Part shown: piece by piece, positions 50,664-59,553 of the stretch | Layout of the letters: every line of letters starts with the position of its first letter | Position numbering within the stretch: position 1 is the first letter of the stretch | NCBI RefSeq assembly: GCF_001613505.1 | Contig: NZ_BDCM01000014.1 | Span: forward strand, 558,001-622,000 | Length of the DNA stretch: 64,000 nt | DNA from: Nocardia mikamii NBRC 108933 | Lineage (GTDB): Bacteria; Actinomycetota; Actinomycetes; Mycobacteriales; Mycobacteriaceae | Reading direction: 5' to 3' | Position numbers and translations under genes: made by a program | The notes under the pieces: model-generated | What the model saw: only the letters and a program-made list of their open reading frames with translations | Databases searched by the model: none | What the model was told of the DNA's origin: nothing

Positions 50664-52379
50664 ATGACGACTCGTTCATCGAGCCCTGCCACCACTTTCG
50701 AAGCCCTCGGCGTCGGCGCTCCGCTGGTGCGCGCGCTGGCCGCGCAGGGTTTCACGGCGCCGCTGCCGATCCAGGCCGCGACGCTTCCGGACACGCTGGC
50801 CGGCCGCGATGTGCTCGCTCGCGGGCGCACCGGCAGCGGTAAGACGCTCGCCTTCTCGATTCCCATGGTCGACCGGCTGCACCGCCTCGGTCATCGGCGC
50901 GTCCCGGGCCGGCCCGCGGGTCTGGTGCTCGCGCCCACCCGCGAACTGGCTACTCAGATCGCGGCGACCCTGCAGCCGCTGACCGATGCCTGTGAGCTGC
51001 GAGTGGTGACGGTGTTCGGCGGGGTGCCGCAGGCTCGCCAGGTCCGCGACCTGCGGTCGGGGGCGGATATCGTCGTCGCCTGCCCGGGCCGGCTGGAGGA
51101 CCTGATCAAACAGGGCCTGGTCGCCCTGGACGAGGTGCGGATCACCGTGCTGGACGAGGCCGACCACATGGCCGATCTGGGCTTTCTGCCCGGCGTCACC
51201 CGAATCCTGGCCGCGACCCCGGCCGATGGTCAGCGGATGCTGTTCTCCGCCACGCTGGACAACGGCGTGAACAAACTGGTGCAGCGCTTCCTGCGAAACC
51301 CGTTGTCGCACTCGGTCGACGAGGCCCACTCACCGGTGCCCGCGATGACACATCACGTCTTCGAGATCGGTGACAGCGAGGCCAAGCGCGCGCTGGTCCA
51401 CACCCTCGCCTCCGGAACCGGGCGGCGAATCCTGTTCATGCGCACCAAACATCATGCGCGACGGCTGGCCAAGCAGCTCACCACCGCCGGAATTCCGGCC
51501 GCCGATCTGCACGGCAATCTGTCGCAGGTCGCGCGCGACCGCAATCTGGCCGCCTTCGCCGACGGCACCACGCGCGTCCTGGTCGCGACCGATATCGCGG
51601 CCCGCGGCGTCCACGTCGACGATGTCGAACTCGTCGTGCATGTCGACCCGCCCGCCGAACACAAGGCCTACCTGCACCGGTCGGGGCGCACCGCCCGCGC
51701 CGGCAGCACCGGTGACGTCGTGACGATCATGCTGCCGGAACAGCGTAAGGACGTCGCGGTACTGCTGCGCAAGGCCGGGCTCGACGTCCGCCCGCAACAG
51801 GTGAGCCCGGATTCGGCCCAGGTCACCGCATTGGTCGGCACCGTCGCGGCACCGGTTGCACCCGCCGCGAAACCCGAACGCGCCGAGCAGAATTCCCGCC
51901 GTCCCGCCCGAGGCGACAGCGCGGCCCGCAAGCCTCGGCGACGGGGCCCGGCGACGAGGAGTGAACGCGGCGACTCGGTGAACAACGGCCGCACCACCAG
52001 CGCCACCGACCGCACCGCGCCGCCACGCGGCCGGTTCGGGCACGACCGCGACCGAGCGGCCGCCGCGCCCACGGACACCGACGGCCGTGCCCCGTCGCGG
52101 CGCCGCCGCACCGTGGACAACGACCGTGCCGCCGGATCGGACAACCGCCGGAGCGGAGCGGGGCGGCCCGGTCGCGAACTGCGCGGCACCGCCGACGGCC
52201 CTGCCCGCACGGGCGGCAAGCAGTCGGCGCGCGAGCGCGGCGCGGCCGGAACGGGCCGGACCGAGCGCGGTTCGTCGGGCCGCTCGCCGGGTGCTGCCCG
52301 CTCGGCCGCTGGAACGAAACGCGTTCACGCGCAATCGCATTCGGCGGGCTCCGCCCGGCCGGCGCGTAACGGCCGATAA
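50664..52379 (+). CDS. DEAD-box RNA helicase
   Basis: 571 residues. Q motif (FTAPLPIQ), motif I RTGSGKT, Ia APTRELATQI, II LDEADHMADLGF, III SAT, V ATDIAARGVHV and VI YLHRSGRTARAG are all in order within residues 1-375. The last 190 or so residues are basic and disordered, rich in Arg, Ala, Gly and Ser (many RGxx units), typical of tails that bind rRNA or mRNA. It likely acts in ribosome assembly or RNA decay, especially in the cold. Confidence 0.95.
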   Translation: MTTRSSSPATTFEALGVGAPLVRALAAQGFTAPLPIQAATLPDTLAGRDVLARGRTGSGKTLAFSIPMVDRLHRLGHRRVPGRPAGLVLAPTRELATQIAATLQPLTDACELRVVTVFGGVPQARQVRDLRSGADIVVACPGRLEDLIKQGLVALDEVRITVLDEADHMADLGFLPGVTRILAATPADGQRMLFSATLDNGVNKLVQRFLRNPLSHSVDEAHSPVPAMTHHVFEIGDSEAKRALVHTLASGTGRRILFMRTKHHARRLAKQLTTAGIPAADLHGNLSQVARDRNLAAFADGTTRVLVATDIAARGVHVDDVELVVHVDPPAEHKAYLHRSGRTARAGSTGDVVTIMLPEQRKDVAVLLRKAGLDVRPQQVSPDSAQVTALVGTVAAPVAPAAKPERAEQNSRRPARGDSAARKPRRRGPATRSERGDSVNNGRTTSATDRTAPPRGRFGHDRDRAAAAPTDTDGRAPSRRRRTVDNDRAAGSDNRRSGAGRPGRELRGTADGPARTGGKQSARERGAAGTGRTERGSSGRSPGAARSAAGTKRVHAQSHSAGSARPARNGR

Positions 52380-52457
52380 CGCGCACATCGGCGGTCCATC
52401 GGTGCCGACACAGTGGGCCGCGGAATGCCCGCCGGAGTTGAGCGTGTTCGGCGCGGC

Positions 52458-52496
52458 GGCAGGTGGTGTGCCGGTCGATCCGGTACACCACCTGCC
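52458..52496. terminator. bidirectional terminator between helicase and gdx
   Basis: GGCAGGTGGTGTGCCGG, loop TCGAT, CCGGTACACCACCTGCC: a 17-bp stem with one G-T pair. It is placed between convergent genes, 78 bases past the helicase stop and 95 from the exporter stop. Confidence 0.8.
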
Positions 52497-52590
52497 CTAC
52501 GTCAGCGGCAGTGCGCAGTGGGCGGACGTGATTCCACTACCCCGGAACCCGTTGGCCCACGCCGATCCCGGCCCCCTGATCCCCGACCGG

Positions 52591-52905
52591 CTAACCGGCC
52601 ACCTTCAGGCCCACCACGCCGGCGACGATCAGCAACAGCAACACGATCTTCACCAGCGAGGCCTGTTCGGTCCCGGTCGTCATCGCGTACAGCACGGTGA
52701 GCGCGGCCCCGATGCCCACCCACACCGCGTACGAGGTGCCCACGGGCAGCGTGCGCATTGCATAGGCCAGACCCGACATCGAGGCCACGAGCGCGGCCGC
52801 GAAGACCAGCGACGGCACGATGCGGGTGAAGCCGTGTGATTTCCCCAAGGCGGTGGCCCAGACGGCTTCGAAGACTCCGGACAGCACCAGCACGATCCAC
52901 GCCAT
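52591..52905 (-). CDS. gdx: SMR family guanidinium exporter (Gdx/SugE)
   Basis: 104 residues from ATG 52905 (AAAGGA 9 bases upstream; ATG 52914 abuts that site). Four transmembrane helices; Glu13 in SGVFEAVWATALGKSHGF is the SMR proton/substrate carboxylate, and the surrounding residues are of the Gdx/SugE type rather than EmrE. Gdx proteins export guanidinium in exchange for protons. The guanidine-III riboswitch directly upstream supports this substrate and argues against a general multidrug role. Confidence 0.92.
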   Translation of the reverse strand: MAWIVLVLSGVFEAVWATALGKSHGFTRIVPSLVFAAALVASMSGLAYAMRTLPVGTSYAVWVGIGAALTVLYAMTTGTEQASLVKIVLLLLIVAGVVGLKVAG

Positions 52906-52920
52906 GGTCGGCATTCCTTT

Positions 52921-52967
52921 CGGAAATACCGTCTTGTCGGGGCCCGGGTACGGTTGCGATCGTCCGG
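52921..52967 (-). promoter_or_regulatory. guanidine-III riboswitch (ykkC-III)
   Basis: On the minus strand the sequence contains CCGGACGA, then ACCGTACCCGG, then CGACAAGACGGT, in the order and spacing of the guanidine-III consensus (CCGGACGA...CCGUACCCGG...GGACAAGACGG). It ends 16 nt before the gdx ATG at 52905, close to the AAAGGA ribosome site. The pseudoknot of this class hides or frees the ribosome site, so guanidinium should switch on exporter translation. Confidence 0.9.
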
Positions 52968-53033
52968 TCGGCCGCAGAACGCGACCCTCATTCGTTCAGC
53001 GCCCACAACCGAGCGAAAATTCCCGGTCATCTG

Positions 53034-53110
53034 TGGTCGGGATGACAGGATTTGAACCTGCGACCCTCCGCTCCCAAAGCGGATGCGCTACCAAGCTGCG
53101 CTACATCCCG
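53034..53110 (-). tRNA. tRNA-Pro (anticodon TGG)
   Basis: Cloverleaf on the minus strand: acceptor CGGGATG/CATCCCG, anticodon stem-loop CCGCTTTGGGAGCGG with TGG, T arm AGGTTCAAATCCT. The discriminator A and the CCA end are encoded (53034-53036). Confidence 0.97.
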
Positions 53111-53189
53111 TTTCCGTCCAGCGGCTGTGCTGGCGCCTCCCGATGGACGAGATCCGGCGGCCGGGAATTGCCGACAATCCCCACATCGG

Positions 53190-53260
<71 letters not shown>

Positions 53261-53930
53261 AAGCATACGACACCAATGGGATCGCCACGATGTCGTCTGC
53301 GTGTAGGACTGTACCGAACTTCACTTCCGGAATGCCAATCGCGCACCCGGTTTTCGCGCGGCGCGTCTGCGAGGCTTCTCATCGGCGCACCGAACCCCCA
53401 GTTGGGCAGCGCCCGTAGCGATTGAACAGCAAACCTCGTCGGCGATCTTCGGGCGTTTCCGGCCCGACGGTCACCGCCGACCAGGATTCGGTCACATCGA
53501 CCGCCAACTCGCACACTCACCGCAAACCGGGCGCCGCCTTCCCACCCCTGGGCGCAGCGCACCGACGCCCGAGCACCTCCTCGCGCCCGCGAGATATCGG
53601 AGCGCTCGCCCCGCAACCGCACCCTCTCGCCCCGCTGTGATACTCATCACCGGCTACTCGCCGCCGCCGCGCGGGGCGGATCCAGCGTCAAGGCCCCTGG
53701 CCTGCGATAAGAACGATTCACGAAGTCCTGCACACTCACTGGTGAACATCCCCCGCAACACGCCGCGAGCGACACGCTGGGGCAAGGTGTAACGCCGCAG
53801 GCCCGACGTCGATCACACTGCCGATCGCCATTCGTGACTTATCGGAACAGGTTGTAAAACAGCGTTTTTCGGTGCCGAGTGGCTTGCTAGGATCCTTTTT
53901 GCCGGACGGGGGTATCTGGAAAGGGGGCGG
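53261..53930 (+). promoter_or_regulatory. gap before the diguanylate cyclase; promoter near its right end
   Basis: 670 bases with no convincing gene; open frames on either strand lack ribosome sites and family likeness. The left part should hold the tRNA promoter (minus strand). On the right, AT-richer sequence (53840-53900) leads to TAGGAT at 53889-53894, a plausible -10 for the leader ORF and diguanylate cyclase. Confidence 0.4.
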
Positions 53931-54030
53931 TGAGCGTGCGCCGAAGGTGTACTCGACCGCGAAGCAGTGAGCGCGTTCCGGAGGGCGTGACCGGCCGGAG
54001 CGCCGGCGTCGACGACGTCTGCGCGAGGTG
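53931..54030 (+). CDS. possible short leader ORF upstream of the diguanylate cyclase
   Basis: GTG at 53931 or 53937 opens a frame of 31-33 codons, arginine-rich (VRRRCTRPRSSERV), preceded by AAAGGGGGCG, a strong ribosome site. Its TGA overlaps the AGGTGA ribosome site of the next gene, 7 bases before that ATG, a layout that would couple translation. No homologue recognised; it may be a regulatory leader or chance. Confidence 0.35.
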
Positions 54031-54037
54031 ATCGGCG

Positions 54038-55042
54038 ATGCCTGCCGAGCTCGACACGCAGACCGCCGCGAACCTCGCGGCGACGACACGGGACTGGGTT
54101 CGTGCCGTCTATGCCGGCAGCGGGCTCACAGTCGAGCCCGAACACCTCGAGCGGGTGTTCGCGGCCATCATCGACGAATTGTTGAATCTTGCACAGTCCG
54201 AACCGTTTCCGGTACCGGCCGCCCGCGCGATCGGGCGACGGCTGGCCGAGGCGCCCTTCGACCGCACCCGCATGCTCGCCCCCGCCACCAGAGCCCTGCT
54301 GGGTTTCGCGCCGGGTGAACCCGGCTCCCTGGTGGCGACCCGATGGCCGTTCGTGGCCAGCCATGCCATCGACAGCTACGCCGAGGCCCTGCAGCAGCGC
54401 GCCCTGGCCCAGCAGGAGCGCAATCTGACGGCAGCGGTCTCGGTGCGCGTGCAGGAGATCGCGGCGCTGCAGAACCGGCTGCGGCACGAGGCGACCCACG
54501 ACGCGCTCACCGACCTCGCCAACCGCTCCCTGTTGCAGGAACGCGTGCGCCTGATGGCCACCGACCACACCCGCGGCGTCGGCCTGCTGCTGATCGATCT
54601 GGACGACTTCAAGCAGATCAACGACGGCTACGGCCATTCCGTCGGCGACGAGGTGCTGGTGGAGATCTCACGGCGGCTGCGCGCGGCCTGCCCGGACGAA
54701 ACGGTCGTATGCCGCTACGGCGGAGACGAATTCGTCCTCGCCCTGCCCGCCCGCCGCAATACCCTCGCCGAGGTGGCGATGCGCGTGCTGACCGCCCTGC
54801 ACGATCCGGTGCCGACCGACGCCGGACCGGTGCCGGTGTCGGCCAGCGTCGGCACCGCCTTCTCCCCACCCGGGCGTCCGTGCGACTTCTCCGATCTGCT
54901 GCGCAGTGCGGACCGCGCGATGTACTCGGCCAAGACGGCCGGAAAGCGGCAGTTCGCACTCTCCGAGCTCGGCGATTCCGACGGCGAGCCGGGCGCTTAC
55001 AACGCCGCCCGACTCGCCTACGACGCGGCCGTCGCGGGCTGA
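54038..55042 (+). CDS. diguanylate cyclase (GGDEF domain)
   Basis: 334 residues. The N-terminal 125 residues are helical and resemble no known sensor domain. A short coiled segment (AQQERNLTAAVSVRVQEI) is followed by a GGDEF domain at about 150-315 with HDALTDLANRSLL, DLDDFKQINDGYGHSVGDEVL and an intact GGDEF (RYGGDEFVLAL, about 227). No RxxD inhibitory site precedes it, so product inhibition by that route is unlikely. There are no transmembrane segments, so it is cytosolic and would make c-di-GMP. No EAL or HD-GYP gene is nearby. Confidence 0.93.
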   Translation: MPAELDTQTAANLAATTRDWVRAVYAGSGLTVEPEHLERVFAAIIDELLNLAQSEPFPVPAARAIGRRLAEAPFDRTRMLAPATRALLGFAPGEPGSLVATRWPFVASHAIDSYAEALQQRALAQQERNLTAAVSVRVQEIAALQNRLRHEATHDALTDLANRSLLQERVRLMATDHTRGVGLLLIDLDDFKQINDGYGHSVGDEVLVEISRRLRAACPDETVVCRYGGDEFVLALPARRNTLAEVAMRVLTALHDPVPTDAGPVPVSASVGTAFSPPGRPCDFSDLLRSADRAMYSAKTAGKRQFALSELGDSDGEPGAYNAARLAYDAAVAG

Positions 55043-55084
55043 GAGCAAGCCTCGGGCAAACCGTCGACGCGTACTCTGGTCGAT

Positions 55085-55993
55085 GTGTGGCTGCTGCTGA
55101 TTCTTCTGGTCGTCGTGCTGATCGCGTGCGTCGCGATGGCGGTGGCGGGGCGCTCGAACCAACGCACCCGGGACAACAACCAACTCGCCGACGCGAAGGC
55201 CGACGCCCGCCGGTTGATCGAACGCCTCGGTGGCCAGGTCTACAACCTCACGGGGACCGACCAGGCATCCAAACAGGCGCTGGCGGATGCGGGTGAACGG
55301 CTCAACGCCGCCGGATCGCAGATCGATCAGGCCACGACCGTCACTCAGGCCCGGTTGGCCAAGGAAACCGCGATCGAGGGCCTGTACTACGTGCGCGCGG
55401 CTCGCACCGCGATGAATCTCGATCCGGGCCCGCCGGTCCCCGAACTGGACGGACAGCGGTCCGCCGGACGCGTCACCGAGGACCGCACCGTCGACTTCGA
55501 CGGTCGCAGCATCGAGGCATCGCCGACGCCTTCTCCGCAAACTCCGAACTACTACCCGGGCGGCCGGGTCGCCGGGCGTCCGGTCCCGGCGGGCTGGTAT
55601 TCCGAGCCGTGGTGGAAGACCGCACTGGTGGCCGGCGCCTGGGGCGTGGGCTCGGTACTGCTGTTCGACGCGCTGTTCGGTGGCATGCACGGCGTCGGCT
55701 ACGGCGCGGCCGGTTTCGAAAACGGTTACGGCGCAGGCTATGACGCCGGATTCGACGCGGGGCAGGATGCCGGACCGGACGCCGGGCAGGGCTTCGACGG
55801 CGGTGACCAGGGCGGATACGACACCGCGGGATACGACGGCGGCGGATACGACCAGGGTGGCGGATACGACGGCGGCGGATACGACGGCGGCGGATACGAC
55901 GGCGGCGGCGGCTTCGATGGGGGCGGCTTCTTCGACGGCGGTGGGGGTGGTTTCGACGGGGGCGACTTCGGCGGATTCGACGGAGGTTTTTAG
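55085..55993 (+). CDS. membrane-anchored DUF1542-like protein with Gly/Asp/Tyr-rich tail
   Basis: 302 residues from GTG 55085. One N-terminal transmembrane helix (WLLLILLVVVLIACVAMAVA), a helical Ala/Asp/Gln segment (about 25-110), a second hydrophobic stretch near 180-200 (WWKTALVAGAWGVGSVLLFD), then about 100 residues of near-repeats such as GGGYDGG, GAGYDAG and GGGFFDGG. The tail resembles the disordered, adhesive GDY-rich ends of some surface proteins. Actinobacterial relatives are annotated only as DUF1542 proteins. 42 bp after the diguanylate cyclase, so possibly cotranscribed. Confidence 0.7.
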   Translation: MWLLLILLVVVLIACVAMAVAGRSNQRTRDNNQLADAKADARRLIERLGGQVYNLTGTDQASKQALADAGERLNAAGSQIDQATTVTQARLAKETAIEGLYYVRAARTAMNLDPGPPVPELDGQRSAGRVTEDRTVDFDGRSIEASPTPSPQTPNYYPGGRVAGRPVPAGWYSEPWWKTALVAGAWGVGSVLLFDALFGGMHGVGYGAAGFENGYGAGYDAGFDAGQDAGPDAGQGFDGGDQGGYDTAGYDGGGYDQGGGYDGGGYDGGGYDGGGGFDGGGFFDGGGGGFDGGDFGGFDGGF

Positions 55994-56046
55994 CTTTCCG
56001 GTAACCGGAAGTTGCGCCTCCGTTTACGTTGTGTTATCGATCTTCA

Positions 56047-57375
56047 GTGTTGATCGACCACGAGGCGAGGGTAGTTCCCTCGTCGTCGTTATCCGGGGGT
56101 GGGAAAAAGCCCCGAGCAGGAGCCACGGCCGCAGTCGCCGGCGCTGTGGTCCTGCTCACCATCGCCCAGGTGTGGGCATCCGCGCACGGCGCCCTCGGGC
56201 CCTTTCGTAGTCTCCTCGCCGATTACGCGGCCGACCCGCAGTCGGCGTTCGTCTCGTGGGCGGGCCTGGGCCTCGCGTGCGTCGGCGTGCCCGCGCGCGT
56301 GCGCGTCATCAGCCTCGCGTCGGCGGCGGTGCTGGACCTGCTGGTGCTCGGCCTGCAGGCGCTGTGCGGCTGGCACCTCTCCATCGGCACCGGCCCCACG
56401 CTGGTCGTGACCGCGCTCGTGCTGACCGTCGCCCGGTGGCGTGGCCGGCGGCGACGGATCGCCCTGCGTGCCATCGCATTCGGTGTGTTGCTGATCATGG
56501 CGTCGAAGCTCGCCGACACCTGGCTGCTGGTGAGCATCTCCGCCGGTCCGCGCGTACTGGATCAGTACCTGCGCTATGCCGATCGCGCGCTGGGAGATCC
56601 GGCGTGGGTCGTCGGCGGTCTCCTGGACGCGGCCGGACCGATCCCCTCGGCCGTGTTGCACGCGGTGTACATCCAATTGCCGGCGGCCGCCGTGGTGGTG
56701 GCGGTGTGGCAGCTGCGCAATGTGACGACGAAGCCGTGGCCACGGCACAACCTGTTGCGCACCTTCCTGGTACTGGGCATCGTCGGGCCGCTCTTCTACG
56801 TGCTGTTTCCCGTGGTCGGCCCGGTCTTCGCCTACGGCCCGCTGGGCCACGGCCTGCAGATCGGCGACTGGCCGCACACGGTGCCCGCGATCACCGGCAC
56901 GCCGGCGCCGATGCTCTTCGATGCCGGCACCGCCCGCAACTGCATGCCGTCGATGCACACCGCTTGGGCCACAGCACTGTTCGTGCATTCGCGCACCGGT
57001 CCGCGATGGCTGCGCTGGGGCGGTGCGGTGTGGCTGGTGTGCACGCTGCTGGCGACACTCGGCTTCGGCTACCACTACGGCTGCGATCTGGTGGCGGGTG
57101 CGGTCCTGTGCCTCACGGTGGAATCGGCTCTGCGCGAACCCGATCGCGGCTGGGACAGCAAGCGAATTCACATGGTGACCCTCGGCGCCGGGGTTTTCGC
57201 GGGGCTGCTGCTGTCCTATCGTTTCCTCGCAGAGACCATGGCCGCCCATCCGTTGCCGTCCGGACTCGCGGTCCTGGCCGCACTGGCGGCCGTGATCTCC
57301 CTGTTCTACACGACGTGGTTCGCCGCGCCCGAGCGCCGAACGGCGAACATCGAAAGGTCGGTCTCAGCTTCATGA
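56047..57375 (+). CDS. PAP2-type membrane phosphatase/inositolphosphotransferase-like
   Basis: 442 residues if GTG 56047 is used; no ribosome site decides the start (TTG 56029 is also open). About 10 hydrophobic segments. The C-terminal half has CMPSMHTAWATAL (motif 2, PSMH) and GFGYHYGCDLVAG (motif 3, HxxxD), the acid phosphatase/vanadium haloperoxidase catalytic histidines, in the spacing of the PAP2_3 (Aur1-like) group. It may hydrolyse a lipid phosphate or transfer a phospho-head-group outside the membrane. The stop overlaps the GT87 start (ATGA), so the pair works together. Confidence 0.85.
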   Translation: MLIDHEARVVPSSSLSGGGKKPRAGATAAVAGAVVLLTIAQVWASAHGALGPFRSLLADYAADPQSAFVSWAGLGLACVGVPARVRVISLASAAVLDLLVLGLQALCGWHLSIGTGPTLVVTALVLTVARWRGRRRRIALRAIAFGVLLIMASKLADTWLLVSISAGPRVLDQYLRYADRALGDPAWVVGGLLDAAGPIPSAVLHAVYIQLPAAAVVVAVWQLRNVTTKPWPRHNLLRTFLVLGIVGPLFYVLFPVVGPVFAYGPLGHGLQIGDWPHTVPAITGTPAPMLFDAGTARNCMPSMHTAWATALFVHSRTGPRWLRWGGAVWLVCTLLATLGFGYHYGCDLVAGAVLCLTVESALREPDRGWDSKRIHMVTLGAGVFAGLLLSYRFLAETMAAHPLPSGLAVLAALAAVISLFYTTWFAAPERRTANIERSVSAS

Positions 57376-58670
57376 TCACGGTGCGGGCGGAGCGGCGTCA
57401 GCTGCTGCGCCAACAGCATTCGGACGACACGAGATATTTCCCCCGCATCCCGATCGTGATCGGACTTCTGCTCTCGGTGTCGGCTGCTCTGCTCATCTCG
57501 GCGTTGCACGGTTTTCTCGATCTGCAGGTGTATCGGGTCGACACCCTGGCCTGGTTGCACCACGGCGCACTGTACGGGCCGCCGCTACCGGTCGCCGGCC
57601 ACACCGATCTACCGTTCACCTATCCCCCGTCGGCGGCGCTGCTGATGACTCCGCTGGCCGTGATGCCGCTCTGGCTGGCCGAGATCGCGGTGACGGCCAC
57701 TTCGCTGGCCTGTCTGTGGGTGACGATCTGGCTGGTGCTCTCCCGGATCCGGCCCGAGCTGAACCCGCGGTCGAAAGCGACCCTGATCACCCCCGTCGTC
57801 ATCGCGATGGCGGCGCTCGAACCTGTGCATACGACACTGTGGTTCGGGCAGATCAACATCATTCTGATGGCCGCGGTCGCACTGGACTGCTTGACGGAGA
57901 AGCCGCGCTGGCCCCGAGGCGTGCTGATCGGCATCGCCGCCGTCACCAAACTGACCCCGGCGGCCTTCGTGCTGTATCTGCTGATCCGCCGGGACTGGAA
58001 AGCGGCGGGAACGGCGGTGGCGACCGCCGCGGGGGTGGTGCTCGCCGGATTCGTGCTGTTCCCCCGGACCTCCACGCAGTACTGGCTGCACGCGATCGTC
58101 GACACCGGTCGCATCGGGGCGCCCTACTACGCCGGCAACCAGTCCCTCAAAGGCATGATCTACCGGCTCGGCCTGCCCGAATCCGCGGCCGCGGCGGTAT
58201 GGCTCGGTCTCGGCCTCGCCGTCGCCGCCGCCGGCGCGGTCGCGATGTACCTGCTCTTGCGCGCCGAGCGCACCGCGGGCGCCGGCCCGATCGCATCCGG
58301 GAACGCCCCCGCGATCACGAAACTCTCGGTCGCCGCGCTGCTCGTGAATGCCGCTGTGCTGCTGCTGGTTTCGCCGGTGTCGTGGACGCATCACTGGGTG
58401 TGGGTGGCGCCCGCGCTGGTGGCCGCCGCCTGGTGGTCGGCCAGCAGATCCGCCGCGGTGGTGGCCGGCGCGATCGCCGCGGTCACCACACCGTTCCTGA
58501 TCGGGCAGGTGCTCGTGCCGGGCGGTGGCGACCGGGAGCTCACCTGGAACTGGTGGCAGCACCTACTGGGCAACACCTACGTCCTGGTCGCCGTCGCGCT
58601 GCTCGCACTCGCGCTCACGCGATTGCTCCGGCGGCGCGCCCCGGCGATACCGGCGGCTCAGGCCGGCTGA
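57372..58670 (+). CDS. polyprenol-phosphate-mannose-dependent mannosyltransferase-like, GT87 (DUF2029)
   Basis: 432 residues from ATG 57372. About 10-11 transmembrane helices. The first extracytoplasmic loop holds DLQVYRVDTLAWLHHGALYG and DLPFTYPPSAALL, the GT87 signature with the acidic residue and FTYPP. GT87 enzymes (PimE, Rv2181) add mannose to PIM, LM or LAM from polyprenyl-phosphomannose on the outer face. The pairing with a PAP2 enzyme points to lipoglycan assembly. Its last 13 bp overlap the 3' end of the opposing nei gene. Confidence 0.88.
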   Translation: MITVRAERRQLLRQQHSDDTRYFPRIPIVIGLLLSVSAALLISALHGFLDLQVYRVDTLAWLHHGALYGPPLPVAGHTDLPFTYPPSAALLMTPLAVMPLWLAEIAVTATSLACLWVTIWLVLSRIRPELNPRSKATLITPVVIAMAALEPVHTTLWFGQINIILMAAVALDCLTEKPRWPRGVLIGIAAVTKLTPAAFVLYLLIRRDWKAAGTAVATAAGVVLAGFVLFPRTSTQYWLHAIVDTGRIGAPYYAGNQSLKGMIYRLGLPESAAAAVWLGLGLAVAAAGAVAMYLLLRAERTAGAGPIASGNAPAITKLSVAALLVNAAVLLLVSPVSWTHHWVWVAPALVAAAWWSASRSAAVVAGAIAAVTTPFLIGQVLVPGGGDRELTWNWWQHLLGNTYVLVAVALLALALTRLLRRRAPAIPAAQAG

Positions 58671-59473
58671 CAGGTGGGGCACCAGAACAGGTTTCGCCCC
58701 TCGAGCACGGCATGCGCGACGGTGGTTCCACAGATCCGGCAGGGCTCACCGGCACGGCGATAGACATAGGTGCGCGGTTTGCCGACCGCATACGACGGCG
58801 CGCCGCAGTCGTGTTCGGGGCGCACCACCACGATCGCGCCCTTGCGCACACCGACCTTCATCAACGCGACCAGATCCGCCCACAGCGCATCCCACTCCGC
58901 GGCCGTGACGGCGCGGCCTGGGCGTTGCGGTGAAATGCCTTGCCGGAAGAGCACTTCCGCGCGATAGACGTTGCCCACACCCGCCACCACCGACTGGTCC
59001 ATCACGAGCGCCGCGATGGACCGGTTCGAACGGCGGATCCGTTGCGCCGCCCGATCGGAATCAGCGTCGCGCCGCAGCGGATCAGGGCCGAGCCGGGCGG
59101 TGAGCGCGTCGACCTCCGGTGCGTGCAGAACCTCGCACGCGGTCGGACCGCGCAGATCGGTCCCGTACAGCGTGGCCGCGGACCTCCCGGCGCCGATCAT
59201 CCGCATCCGCACCTGCCCGACCGGATCGCTCAGCGGCGCGGGCGATTCGGTGAAGGTGCCGTAGAGACCGAGATGCACATGGACGACAAGACCCGAATCG
59301 TAGTGGTGCAGAAGATGTTTACCCCACGCCTCGGCCTTGGTCAGGGTGGCTCCGTCGACCAGGGCGGCACCGTCGGCGAAGCGACCCTGCGGGCTGGAAA
59401 CCCGCACGGCACCGCCGGCGAAGCGCTGCTGATGCAGCTTCGCCAGGCGATGCAGCGTATGTCCCTCAGGCAT
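58658..59473 (-). CDS. nei: Fpg/Nei family DNA glycosylase
   Basis: 271 residues from ATG 59473. N-terminal Pro2-Glu3 (MPEGHTLHRL) is the catalytic Schiff-base proline of the Nei group. The helix-two-turn-helix has VAGVGNVYRAEVLF, and the C-terminal zinc finger has C-RI-C...C-PT-C. It removes oxidised pyrimidines and cleaves the abasic strand. Next to rpiB as Rv2464c is to Rv2465c. It overlaps the GT87 gene tail to tail by 13 bp. Confidence 0.95.
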   Translation of the reverse strand: MPEGHTLHRLAKLHQQRFAGGAVRVSSPQGRFADGAALVDGATLTKAEAWGKHLLHHYDSGLVVHVHLGLYGTFTESPAPLSDPVGQVRMRMIGAGRSAATLYGTDLRGPTACEVLHAPEVDALTARLGPDPLRRDADSDRAAQRIRRSNRSIAALVMDQSVVAGVGNVYRAEVLFRQGISPQRPGRAVTAAEWDALWADLVALMKVGVRKGAIVVVRPEHDCGAPSYAVGKPRTYVYRRAGEPCRICGTTVAHAVLEGRNLFWCPTCQPA

Positions 59474-59553
59474 CGACCGAATTCCGTTCCGCTCACACCG
59501 GCCCGCACCCGGCCGGACGGGCCGGGCGTGTACCCCGGCCCGCTCGATGCCTG

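Noticed and set aside
52380..52590. Peptide-like open frame just after the helicase (VPVDPVHHLPYVSG...)
   Set aside because: No start with a ribosome site, it runs on into antisense of gdx, and it contains the 17-bp terminator stem.
53422..53640. 72-codon open frame in the gap after the tRNAs
   Set aside because: No ribosome site, proline/arginine-rich shadow-type composition, no family likeness.
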